Assembly (NCBI GenBank): GCA_013398615.1
Contig: VZSR01003807.1
Span: 41,976,310 to 42,040,309 of the forward strand
Direction: 5' to 3'
Length of the DNA: 64,000 bases
From: Brachypodius melanocephalos
Taxonomy: Eukaryota > Chordata > Aves > Passeriformes > Pycnonotidae
The translations under genes were made by a program, and so were the position numbers. Shown piece by piece: positions 53,116 to 64,000 of the stretch. The notes beneath the pieces were generated by a model. It saw nothing but the letters and a program-made list of their open reading frames with translations, was not told the DNA's origin and did not search any database. Numbering within the stretch: position 1 is the stretch's first letter; each line of letters begins with the position of its first letter.

Positions 53116-53593
53116 GAACCACAGAATCACAGAGAATATCCTGAGTTGGAAGGGACCTACAAGGATCATCAAGTCCACCTCCTGGACCTGCTCAGANNNN
53201 NNNNNNNNNNNNNNNNNNNNNNNNNNNNNNNNNNNNNNNNNNNNNNNNNNNNNNNNNNNNNNNNNNNNNNNNNNNNNNNNNNNNNNNNNNNNNNNNTAGA
53301 TAACAAGGTGCTGATGCTTGAAGCCCTTTGAAGTTTTACTGAAGCATCCTGAGTGTTGTGGCCGTCTCAACTCTGACACACTCAAGGCCCTTCACCACCT
53401 TCATTGCCCTCCTTTGGACACTCTCTAACAGTTCAATGTCTTTCTTACACTGTGGCACCCCAAACCTGCCCCCAGCACTGGAGGTGAGGCTGCCCCAGTG
53501 CAGAGCAGAGCAGGACAATCCCCTCCCTTGCCTGGCTGGTGATGCTGGGCCTGATGCACCCCAGGACAGGGTTGGCACTCCTGCCTGCCAGGA
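53116..53593 (-). mobile_element. CR1 LINE interrupted by an assembly gap
   Basis: The 3' end is at 53119-53196 (CCACAGAATCACAGAGAATA, then GAGTTGGAAGGGACCTACAA), the J2/E-like passerine CR1 tail type. The gap follows. From about 53360 the plus strand shows reverse-complemented ORF2 C-terminus, which translates on the minus strand as KKDIELLESVQRRAMKVVKG and upstream GGRFGVPQC. The stretch 53297-53358 does not look like CR1, so the two flanks may not be simply joined. Residual identity ends about 53593. Confidence 0.85.
53197..53296. other. Assembly gap (100 N) inside CR1
   Basis: Exactly 100 N, of unknown true length. The left flank is CR1 3' end and the right flank is unlike CR1 for about 60 bp, so sequence is missing or the join is uncertain. 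Frames that cross it are not meaningful. Confidence 0.99.
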
Positions 53594-54982
53594 AGTATAA
53601 ACTGCTACCCAGAGACACAAGTGGAATTATTCCAAGGTGCTGCACTCCAGTAGAGTGTGGGTATTTTGTAGGTAGTTTGGAAAGCAGGAGTCTAGCTGGA
53701 GATCTGGCAAATTGTATTAATCTCAGAAGTTTTGTAAGGCTCATTACTGGAACCATGACTCTTAAGGAAGTGGTGCTTTTCAACCATTCCTAATTTGGTC
53801 TTTCATATTCACTTAAATGTTATCTATTTAATCTCGGACATTTTACCTTGTTATAATCTTTCAGACATGCCTCATTTGAAGTGTAGCTAGAAAATTGCTT
53901 TGTATGTAGGATGTGGAAAAAAATGGATCATAGCAGCTGTAATGTTTCCTTTTAAAATCAGCATTTTAAAAGTAACTTGGATCTGTTTTTCAAAGAAAAC
54001 AGTGACTGTTTTCTCTTGATCATGTTCCAGAAGAGTGTAGTTGATGCCCAAAGTGCATTTTTAAATGGTAGAGAAATCCCAAAACTTAGTTTGGAAAGGA
54101 AACCTTAGGGATATCACCCTCAAAAGGGATGATGCTACTGTTGCTGCAGATTGTAACTCTAGTGCACATTTTGTTATAATATAAAATGAGGGGAATGAAT
54201 ACATGTGTAGAGGAAAGATTTAAAGAGCACTTAGAGGTAATATCTGGACAAAAACATGTTACAACTTAGGTGAATGAGTTAAAACGCATTGTTTTTTTCA
54301 GTTGATTTTTACAAATTTTTTATGGCAAAGATGAAATAGATGCAACAAAAGAAAGCAAAAAAACAGTCTGACATGAGACACAGGCAAAGCAAATAATGCA
54401 GTTGCAAGTACTAATTGGGTTATTATCCTTCACAAGTTATAATATATTTTTTGACATGAAATGAAAAGCCAGAACATACTGAAAACAAAACTTTCTCTTC
54501 AGCATTTTATATAGAATATTTTATATTGACACATATAAAAATCTAGAGGTTTGTCAATCAAATTAGAGATTTGGCAACCTAGGTAGCAAAAATGAATCAG
54601 CAGAAGAAACTTCTTTGGTATGTAAGAGATATAATACATATAATGCATCATAGTTCTCAAATGCTGTAAACAATATTTGCCAAGGAATAACACAAAAAAC
54701 ACCAAAGAACAACAAAATATCTCCAGGCCATTTCCTTTTTTATGCTCTCATTTTTTTAAAAAATAGAGGTTTCAGACAAGACCTTGGATAGCTTAAAAAC
54801 TCTATGACAGCAGAATCAGCAGCTGAAAGAGGACCATTGCCATCACTTAATCTGACCATATGAGTAACACAAGCAGTGGGTATTTCCTGATTTATTTATT
54901 CAGACCTACCACTCAGTGCTCATCTGTGGAAGAGGGGGAAAAAAAGTGCAATATTACCTAATTGAACTAGTTAGGCATGTTG
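53594..54982. other. Unannotated AT-rich stretch
   Basis: No gene or repeat recognised. Confidence 0.5.
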
Positions 54983-55205
54983 AAGCTATTTCCAAGGCTA
55001 TGCCTTCTTTGGAAAGTAAGAGACCAAGTAGAAGAGTTTTAAAACTTTTAATCAGTTTTAAAGGCTTTTAATTATTTTCACATCTGATATTTGCCAGTTA
55101 TTTTGAATTAATTTAACTTGGAGAAGAATGTAATTAAGTAGAGAAAAAATTATATGGTAAGACTATGGGAAAGCAAATTCACTCTTCTATAAATCCTTTC
55201 AACTT
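54983..55205 (+). repeat. 223-bp duplicated segment, copy A
   Basis: It matches 56300-56522 over 223 bp without any length change; I count about 9 differences, or roughly 96% identity. It begins AAGCTATTTCCAAGGC and ends ATAAATCCTTTCAACTT. It is AT-rich, with no open frame of note and no CR1, SINE or LTR landmark. The flanks of the two copies share nothing I can see. Confidence 0.95.
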
Positions 55206-56299
55206 AATCTCTTAATCTCAAAGATTTCTTTGATGCTGCACCCTCCTATTTAAGGCTATAGTCAGTGAGGATTATCTGAAGAAATTATTTTTAAAAAATT
55301 CTTTTTATGTTCTGTAGGGTACATGAAGTACAGGCTATGCACATGTATGACAGAGCTTTAAGGCAGACCTTCCACACTTTATTTTCACAATGACCAAGGC
55401 ACCCAGATGACATTAAAGCCCTTCAACCCTCCAAATCAACTTGAAACAGAGAAAGCTCATCTCCACTGGGCAAGCAACAAGGTTAGAAAACCAGGCTCCC
55501 TTCTGTGGGAGGGACTCCACCATTCAAGACCAGCCCTTCACTCCAGAGTTTCAGCACCTTCCCGAGTTGTGTCAGTATTCATGTTGAATGTCAGTGTTCA
55601 CCTGAGCCACGGGGTGATTTTTTCCAAGCACCTGCAAAGCCTGATTGTTGGGCTGCATCCTGCCTGTGAGCCAGGAGGCCCCCAGCCCTGAGGCACATTC
55701 ACACATTGCCATCTCCCTCTCTGCCGAGCCCATCGCTGCTCTCTGCAGCCCAACGCTGGGCTGATCCCCAGCAAGGTGTAGAGGTTCGTCCCCTCCTGCC
55801 ACGTTTCTACCTGACTCAGAACAGGGCAGATGTGATAAGGCCAGCTTCTACCTTGCTCAATGTGTCTTTGGTACACCAGAACATATGGTGTGCATGCAGC
55901 AAACCGAGCACAAATGAAATCTTTGCACCGTCTGTCACAATGTGTGAGCACGTGGAAACTCTGACATGAGTTACAACATCTCTTTTAGTAAGAATACTGG
56001 ACTGCTCGTGGGATTGGCTTTGACTGTAATGATTCAATCCAAAATTAACTTTTTTTCCCCCTTCTGAAAGAGTGTGGCAGTATCGGGAGCCAATATTTGG
56101 GTTCAGGCTGTACCTGGGGGTGGGATGGTTAGAGAGAATAAGTCACTCATTGTTCAATGTAGCACCTGGCAGTTTTATCAATAACCAATGAATACAAAAA
56201 ATATTTGCTGTTAAAAAGAATTATTCAATTACTGATTAACTCTTATTCAATCTAAATTTGAACCAGGTGGTTGTAGCTGACAGTTCCACAACACGGACT
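55206..56299. other. Spacer between duplicated segments
   Basis: Unique-looking sequence. A GC-richer part at about 55400-55960 gives short overlapping frames on both strands (117 codons at most on the minus strand) without a known domain. It could be a decayed LTR-type repeat. Confidence 0.4.
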
Positions 56300-56522
56300 A
56301 AGCTATTTCCAAGGCTATGCCTTCATTAGAAAGTAAGAGACCAAGTAGAAGAGTTTTAAAACTTTTAATCAGTTTTAAAGGCTTTTAATTGTTTTCACAT
56401 CTGATATTTGCCAGGTTTTTTGCATTAATTTAACTTGGAGAAGAATGTAATTAAGTAGAGAAAAGATTCTATGGTAAGACTATGTGAAAGCAAATTCACT
56501 CTTCTATAAATCCTTTCAACTT
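56300..56522 (+). repeat. 223-bp duplicated segment, copy B
   Basis: Same orientation as copy A and offset by 1317 bp. Differences from copy A are all single-base substitutions, clustered partly near the GCCAG(T/G) region. No terminal inverted repeats or target-site duplications were seen. Confidence 0.95.
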
Positions 56523-58520
56523 CCATAATTTTTATTTTCCTCTAGTAGGACTGAAACCTGGTCCCTAGATATGTGATCAAATCTGCTTCAGTTCCAATGG
56601 TTTGAGAGGTTATCTTGTGCTAGTTGACTGCAAGGACATTTCAAGACTGCCTCGTTTGCATATCTTAGGTGTCAGGTGAAATTTGAGGCTATCTCATCTC
56701 CACTGTCACTTAAACTACTGCATTTTCACTCGCAGCTGGTACACTCCAACACCACGTTCTGGCGAGAGGATAACTCGCTAAGGTGAAATAATTTAATTGC
56801 ATGTGATGAAACATCCCTACTCCAAGATTATTTTTTGCTGTTATAAAGGAGTAACAAGGTGCTGACAGCTGGTGCACTTCTCTGCCATTTGGGAGAGCTA
56901 AGATCCAGTCTTGACATCAGGGCTTACTTAAAATCGTGTTTGGAAACTGAAACCACTCCAAAAGAGAGAAACAGGGCAGCTGGTTTATAAAAAGCCAATC
57001 ATCAGAGCAGGCAAGTTGGAACTACAAGATGTCTGACTCAGTTTCTCAGCTGAATAAAGTACGACATGGATTTCATCTCTCAGATGCCAGGAGACTGCTC
57101 ACCACTTTGCATAGAGCATCTGACTCTTTTCATAAATTCTTAGCAAATGAGAGCACAGAGCACAGGGATTGCCATGAACTTGCAATTTGCAAATGGCTTG
57201 TGAGACTTGATGAAACAATCTGAGTTCAAGATTCGGAACATCAGGTGAAAATAAAAGGAGATGTTGCACAAGATTGGAGAAAATTTGTTTAGAAAGAAAA
57301 AATTTCCCACAAAGAAGAAAGAAATCTTTCCTAACAAACTCAAAATATCAGAGTTTATCAAGAGCTCAAATCCAGATTCTCTAAAAAAAATTATTCCAGT
57401 ATTAAATGCTTTAGAAAAATGTAATTATGACATTAGTAAAAATCAACGTCAAAAAATTTATGTAAATATTTTTGAGAGAAAATGACAAACCATTGAGATG
57501 AACTCTCAAGGGGAACCGTGGAATAACCCTCCTGGGGTTATTAAGCTCTAGACTAACTGTAATTCTGAATACATATCTGTCAAACACAAGATGTGCAACA
57601 ACAAAAAAAGGAAGAAAAAGCAAGGGATTTTACATGTAAGTTTTTGTGTGAAATGTAAAATCTCTTTGCAAGCAAACGGATGAGCTGGATTTTCCAATGA
57701 TCCCTTTTCACCTAATTGTTATGAAATAAAAACAAAACAAAAACAAAGTATGAATCAGATCACTTCTTAGTTATGGTCCTTTGAATGGAATGTTCTCTTA
57801 ATCTGAGTATTTCTGTAATGCTGTCAAATCAGCCAGTCATATTTTCCTGGTACAGTTTGTCCTTTATTTTCTTTCTACCCTTCTGGGAGCTTTCAATATT
57901 AAATTATACTTCAACTTGCATTAATGGAAGTATTTTCATGAGGAAAGAACTGTGATCAATTGGACACTATTTGTCATGCTTGTTGTCTTGTTTTGCAGTT
58001 TGATTTACTTCTCTTCAGCCAATAGGGCTGTTCCAAGAATTTGTGTTTTGATCAGTCATTTGAAAAGGTTATTACTTCAATTTATTATTACTTCACTGTA
58101 CCTACTGCATTTACACACAATCTGAACTGACTGGCTGTGATATATCCAAGTGTCTGGGTAATATATTACCTTTCTTGGTTTTTGACACACACCTAACCTC
58201 TTAAAAAGGTTTTTTCCAGGGAAGCAAGAATAAAAACGTAAAGCTCTGACAACTGCCAACCAGTGCTGAAAAATATTGCAGAGAAATCTGTATACCCTTT
58301 TTGCGCCTCTTCCCTCCGTGGTCTGCAGTTTATGTAACACAGTGTCAGATGGACAGTGGTCTGTAAAGATGATTGAACAGCTTGAGGCATGCCAAGGAAA
58401 AGTTCTTATTTCTTAAAAAAAAAAAAAAAGGCACAATAACAACAGAATCGATTTTTTTAAAGGTCTTTAGAAAATTTTTCCAATGACACTCAAGTTTTAT
58501 GACATCTTGACACAACAACT
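56523..58520. other. Unannotated AT-rich stretch
   Basis: No gene or repeat family recognised. A 64-codon frame at 57029-57223 has no known domain. An A15 run lies at 58415-58429, about 90 bp before the next CR1. Confidence 0.5.
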
Positions 58521-59207
58521 CTATGCAGTGCTACAAGTTGGGGACAGAGTGTCTGGAAAGCAGCCCGGCAGAAAGGGACCTGAGGATGTTGATTGGCAGA
58601 TGGTTGAACATGATCCAGAGTGTGCCCAGGTGGCCGAGAAGGCCAATGGCATCCTGGGCTGTGTCAGCAATGGTGTGGCCAGCAGGAGCAGGGCAGGGAT
58701 TGTCCCCTTGTACTCGGCACTGGTCAGGCTGCACCTTGAGTGCTGTGTCCAGTTCTGGGCCCCCAATTTCGGAAGGCTGTTCAGAGGCTGGAGTACAAAT
58801 GCTTTGAGGAGTTGGTGAAGGAGCTGGGATTGTTCATCCTGGAGAAAAGGAAGCTCTCTACCACTTGTCCCTCTCTACCACTGCCTGAAAGGAGGCTGGA
58901 GCCAGGTGGGGGTCACTCTCTTCTCCCAGACAACCAGCAACAGGACAAGAGGAGACAGTCTTAAACTGTGCCAGGGGAGGTTTAGGTTGCATATTTGGAA
59001 GAAATTCTTCACAGAAAGGGTGATTGGGCCTTGGAACAGGCTGCCCAGGGAGGTGGTGGAAGCAACACCCTGGAGGTGTTTAAGGAAAGACCGGATGTGG
59101 CACTCACTCAGCGCCATGGTCTAGTTGACAATATGTTCAGTCATAGGTCAGATTTGATGATCTCAAAGTTCTTTTCCAACCTAGCTAACTCTGTGATTTT
59201 GTGATCC
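58521..59207 (+). mobile_element. CR1 LINE, 5'-truncated 3' fragment
   Basis: This covers the C-terminal ORF2 region and the tail. Translated pieces are ECAQVAEKANGILGCVSNGV, SRAGIVPLYSALVRLHLECC, RFRLHIWKKFFTERVIGPWN and RLPREVVEA. The tail ends with CTAGCTAACTCTGTGATTTTG. Compared with other copies it has small internal deletions around 58795 and 58860, plus frameshifts. Its start lies in the same ORF2 region as the copy at 18.2 kb. Confidence 0.95.
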
Positions 59208-62200
59208 AGAATTTTAGATCAAGAGAAAAACCAAGTAATTCCACTTCATTTACATTGTACTATCATTGGTAAAAAAATAATTGGACTTTTCCCATTCAGT
59301 TTAAGCCTTCTCAACAGCATAAAGAAAATCCAACTTTGTCAGTTTCAAGGTGACAGGGCAAATATTCATCACACGGGAAAAGGCAAAGAAACTGTCTGAC
59401 TGGTGTTAGGTGATTTGGGCTCATTGCTCCTAAGAGGCTGGGAAGGAAATTTTCATGGGATGGGAATGTTTTCTTCTTTGTGCTTGGCCCTAATTTTTCC
59501 ACGATGCCCTCATGTGGCACTTTCAGCAGAAATAGCAGCCACCGTCCAGCCCTTCCACAGTCTTTTGTCTCACCTGATTTCCCCCTCGGACACCAAGGGC
59601 TTGTGCCTGAGTGTAAAATGCAGCCACTCTGGTCCCCTACCCTGGAAAAGAGAAACTTAGCCCCCTTAGATCAAACAGTGTGGATGTTGTGATCTTCCTA
59701 AACCCAGCTCCATCAGCTGAGCTGCAGCTGAGGGCTGTGTCCACTGCCCCTGCTCTGTTGTGGAGACTCAAACAAGAGTCTTCACAGGAGGTACAGTTGT
59801 GTCAGTAGAAATTCCCAAAAGACCCAAAATACAGTACACCACAGTTAAACTGCCTTCTTCATCAAAAAGAAGAGGAAAAAACAGTGTATCACTCAATTAA
59901 ATAGGCCTGTGATACAGGAGCACCACAAGACTTGAGTTTACAAAAAATTTGAGTATTCTACTCTGAATTTGAATTTTACCCCTCATTCAAATGTGAAAAG
60001 GCCACATGAAAATGATACAACACATTTCCTTATGATTGCCTAATTATAGTCAAACCTAAATCATGCCCTGATCATCACATGACTGTATTGTCATAATGAA
60101 TGGCTAATTAATACTTTATACTAAAAAACATTTTCCTGGTTCTCCATCATCAATGGCCAGTGGAATCCAATGACAGCCCAATTTATATGGACTGGAAGAC
60201 TCCCCCCAGGCTGAACTGAGTTCCCAGCTGTGACAGGTAACCACAAGCTATGTAAACCAAGGGTATTGTGGTAAAGGAGATATCCAACTCTGTGTTTAGA
60301 AATTGTCAAAACAAAAAATGTACTCAGGCTAATAATAGATAGAAGCAATTCAGATGAAGGACTTACGGAAAAGTGGTTAAAGACACATTGTTAGTATCTG
60401 ATAATAAGCAAAAGATATTGTCATATAGTAGCCAAATTTCTGTGGATTTTTTAGGTTCACACTTCCTCCTTGTATTGAATATTTTGCCTTCTGCATAACT
60501 GTAAGATCACAGCCCTATCTTACAAATGTTATGGTTTTGTGATGGTGCTTGACGCAGGATTAACAAATTAACAATATGAACTGAATCTGTATTTACTTAG
60601 CTGGCAAATGTACCATATCATTCCAAATGAAATTATAAGTTGTACCATGCTCAGTTCTTCTGCTACTTAATCATGTTTTTCCTATTTCTCTGTTTAGATT
60701 ATTGTTCAGAAAGCTGAGAGACACTTATATGCATTTGCAATGGCCTGAAGCTCGGATTCCTGTTATCAAGGAGCAGCATCCACCCTTTCATTTCAGCCCC
60801 AGTGGGAAAAGAAGATGCATGTCTTTAGCTTTGACCAAGTCATCTACTCTTGATACCTGTTCTAGGAGAGGAAGCTGTAAGATCTTTTTCACAGTTAAGC
60901 AAAGCAAGTAGTGCAGATGACACACAAAATTGAAAGTCTGTTTCAGAGGAAAGTTGAAGATTTTTTCTGTTTAACTAGTTGGACATAAGTTCACAACATG
61001 CACCACAGATCCACTCACAACACCAGGGTCTTTCTCAGGGGTGCATCCCACAGAGGCACAGAGAAAGCTGGTGTTTTGGACAGACAGCTGATGAAGTACT
61101 GAGTGTTGGCTCCTTTCCCTGCTGTGTCATCCCTCCTCCTGCATGGCTTTTCAACTGCAGCTGAGCCACACTACAGGATTGGACCTGCAGGCTGATGATC
61201 AAAAGAATCAAGTTATTTCTCTTTGTCCTGTTTTAGATGCCATAGACATCTTATTACTGTGTCCCAGAAAGTCTTACTACAAATGTTAATTTCCGTGTTC
61301 ACACGTCTTTTGACTTCTTGGGAGGTTATTCATGTCCCTGCAGAAAGTTTTTGTTGAATACACCAATTTCAAAAAGGCAGTCAGTATCTTATGCAGTGAA
61401 AATTGTAATGGAAGCACCAAAAATATTTTTAATTTTATCATGTATGGTTTATTCAACTGAGAACTCAGGCAGCTATTTCTGGCTTAAATTAATAAAATCA
61501 CTCATAATTCTTGAGACTTCCAAAGATAACCACAGTATGACACATTAAGGGGCCCAATCTCACCACTGCATGTGTATGGGCATTACTTTGTCCTGCTTCA
61601 GAATTCATCATTTGAACTTCTTTCTCTTCAGACTATTCCATTTCTCATGTGGTTTGGCATTAACAGATTTCATTAAAGCTTCTTTTTATCAAATTGTTTG
61701 GAGCCTCAAAGTAGAATTTCACTATTCATTAGGATAGGGTGATGAGTTGCACTAACATAGTAGAAGATTTCTTTTCCATACAGCATGCAAAGGAATAATA
61801 ATTCCTTAGCTTATTCATGATAAGCATAGTGACTCTGGTGTGGAAATCAATGGACTTGCACTAATTTTACAGCAATGATGTTAAGTATGGTGCTAATTAC
61901 TAGCATATTAGTACTACTCTTAAGAGTTTTAGTACAAGTATCAATATCTGAGTGCATTAAGGTCCCACTCTATCTCGTGTCTCTGCCACCTTTCTTAAGG
62001 ATATAGAGCTCTGGCCCAGGAGCCTTATATCCATTCCCCATCATATCTCTATCTCTGTTGACCCATGTACATACTAAGCACAGCCCAATTTTGGAATATT
62101 CATTTCTACATAATGCTACACCTTGTACATGGCTATATTCTTACACAGAATAAAATTTATCACCCACTCATACTCTTACATAAGTACAAATTGCCAAAAA

Positions 62201-63378
62201 AATTTTGAAAAGAGCATACAATAAAACTACTTGGCACAGTGTTTTGGAATAATGTCAAGAAATACCACAGAATCAGGGGACAGACTTACAAGGACAGACC
62301 ATTATGCAGAAGTCATGCCATTTCTCATTTATAGCAAGATAAAATCAGGCTACTTAGTTCTACACATAAGAAATAAAATAAAATTTACGAAAAGAAAAGC
62401 TCTGAAAAGAACAGTGAGTCTGTTTTCCAGCTGTTTCAGATCAGCCTCCTCAGATGACAGAAAAATGACTGCTTTAAAGAAAAGCCATCATTTAAATATA
62501 ATAATATAGTTTTTGTCAGAGGCAACAAATACATCCTGATTGCATTTCTGGTTGGATTGGCAACATGTTATTGGCAGACATGAACTTTAACCTGTGGTTG
62601 CTAGTGTCTTTTGGCAAAAGCAGCTTAAGCTGGAGTTCATTCCCTGGATTTAGCTGATTGACCAAACACTGTGTGATTTACCTTATTAGGAAAGACGTCT
62701 GACAGCGGCAGCTCCATCTCGTTCCAGATGAGAGCTGTTCACCACTGAGCAGCTTATGGAAATTACAGTACAGAATTTAAAAAGATGTGCATTCCATTTC
62801 CAGTGTAACTGTCATTGCTTTATTTTAATTGCATCTTGGAAGAACAGCTTTACAGAGATAGTACAAAGGCCTTTTTCCTCCTGTATTTAACTTATATCTG
62901 TCCAGATTTCTTCACACTTACAGTAAAAAACAAAAATATAAGTACAACCGGTTTAAAATTATTTATGCTGCTTCAAATTTTATGAGACCAATCTTTGGTT
63001 CTTTACTTGGGACATACATGTCTAAAATCTGATTGCAGAGAGCATGAGCATGATTTTTCTCTTGAAGAAAAATCCAGTTGTCACAATGTTCTCCTATACA
63101 TAGAACTTGAATAAAAATATATTCACAGTCAATGACCACCTTATGCAAACTCCCAGCACAAGAAAGTGAGGTAAATTTTGAGTAAGGTGTTTCAGTAGTA
63201 GAATTTCATCACAGAAACATAAATATAAATGTCATGAGGTTAAACATTAGAAGATTTTCTAGACAGATGAGGAAAAAAATCTTCCTTTAAGCACTTACGT
63301 ATTTTTTTTAAAATTTGAACTGGGAATGAAGCCCAACTTAAGCTATTGGATCCATGGCACCTGAGATTCCTTAACAAG
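59208..63378. other. Unannotated stretch
   Basis: About 4.2 kb with no gene or repeat family recognised. Parts near 59400-59810 and 60980-61200 are somewhat GC-richer. An acceptor-like pyrimidine tract precedes a 70-codon open frame ending at 60911, but no domain is recognisable. Confidence 0.5.
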
Positions 63379-63703
63379 GGGAAGCAGAGGGGCTCACACT
63401 GATCTCTTCTCAGTGGTTTCCAGAGGTAGAATCCAAGGGTATGGCCTGAAGTTGTGTCAGGGGAGGTTTAGGTTGGATATCACGAATAGTTTCTTCTCCC
63501 AGAGGGTGGCTGGGCACTGGAACAGGCTCCCCAGGGCAGTGGCCACAGCACCAGCCTGACAGAGTTCAAGAAGCATTTGGACAATGCTCTCAGGCACGTG
63601 GTGTGAGTCTTGGGGATGGGTCTGTGTAGGTCCAGAAGTTGGACTGGATTAGCCCTGTGGGTCTCTTCCAACTCAGGATATTCTATGATTCCATTATTCT
63701 ATG
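63379..63703 (+). mobile_element. CR1 LINE, short 3' fragment (J2/E-like)
   Basis: A good match to the passerine CR1 tail type: GTTGTGTCAGGGGAGGTTTA (63452-63471), AGAGGGTGGCTGGGCACTGG, CAGAGTTCAAGAAGCATTTG, CTTCCAACTCAGGATATTCT, and the terminal ATTCTATGATTCCATTATTC units. The frame is interrupted. It is the least diverged copy at its very 3' end. Confidence 0.95.
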
Positions 63704-64000
63704 GTTTCTGCTGGGTTTTGGGAAGATTCTGAAGTGGGTTTTACCATATTGAAGTCCTGTCAAATCCAGGTTTGCTATTCATCCCTTGGTTTAACACAGA
63801 GACATGATTTTGAGTCCTATTGCAGAAAGTGCTTTAACCATCTTTCTGCGGAAATCAGAAAATTTTATATTCCCATGTCACTGAGATAACTGCATTGTAT
63901 GAGATTTTTCTGCTCCTCACAACACCAAGGGCAAAATAGGAGAGACAAAAAGGGCCCTGTCCAGTTGCTGGCATTCAGTGGGTTTCAGGGATATTATACA
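63704..64000. other. Unannotated end of window
   Basis: Nothing recognised after the CR1 tail. Confidence 0.5.

Noticed and set aside
57029..57223. 64-codon frame starting MSDSVSQLNKVRHGFHLSDA
   Set aside because: It reads like a plausible peptide, but no family is recognised and there is no splice or promoter context.
1..64000. CRISPR array, bacterial operon, phage or defence system
   Set aside because: No regularly spaced repeats, operon-like gene packing or bacterial gene signals. The repeat content is that of a bird genome.

Overview
This window looks like a piece of a bird nuclear genome, most likely a songbird or other passerine. The strongest evidence is a set of at least ten 3'-end fragments of CR1 LINE retrotransposons on both strands, several ending in the CR1 tail built from ATTCTATG-like units. 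There is also one short tRNA-Ile-headed SINE with a CR1-type tail (12652-12794), the architecture of the passerine family TguSINE1. I saw no L1, Alu or B1 type elements. The two runs of exactly 100 N (31549-31648 and 53197-53296) are assembly gaps, so this is a eukaryotic scaffold.

I found no protein-coding exon I can support. The DNA is AT-rich and poor in CG, and its reading frames are short. The longest open frames are 132 codons. One of them (4341-4739, minus) is the C-terminal part of CR1 ORF2; the other (8020-8418, minus) resembles nothing I recognise. The window is best read as intergenic or deep intronic sequence. No tRNA, rRNA, snRNA, CRISPR array or operon-like structure was found.

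Layout: 1-1430 unannotated; 1430-2184 fragment of an avian endogenous-retrovirus-like LTR element; 4286-4742 CR1 (minus), followed by a possible older CR1 piece to about 5090; 8620-8985 CR1 (plus); 12652-12794 SINE (minus); 15960-17270 long, decayed ancient CR1 (minus); 18243-18942 CR1 (plus); 21160-21460 possible ancient CR1 tail (minus); 26990-27890 internally deleted CR1 with a reverse-transcriptase piece (minus); 28820-28942 pure G/T tract; 33200-33356 G/T-rich tract with a G-quadruplex motif; 34401-35727 CR1 (plus) interrupted at about 35343-35668 by a candidate solo LTR; 38067-38100 A34 tract; 41893-42524 CR1 (minus); 53116-53593 CR1 (minus) holding the second N gap; 54983-55205 and 56300-56522 two copies of a 223-bp segment; 58521-59207 CR1 (plus); 63379-63703 CR1 (plus).

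The elements do not form a pathway. They record successive retrotransposition: very old CR1 relics, younger 5'-truncated CR1 copies, a SINE that probably borrowed CR1 machinery through its shared tail, and a retroviral LTR that landed inside a CR1. The most unusual unexplained item is the 223-bp duplicated segment about 1.3 kb apart, which matches no repeat family I recognise. I did not find evidence for an undescribed biological system here.
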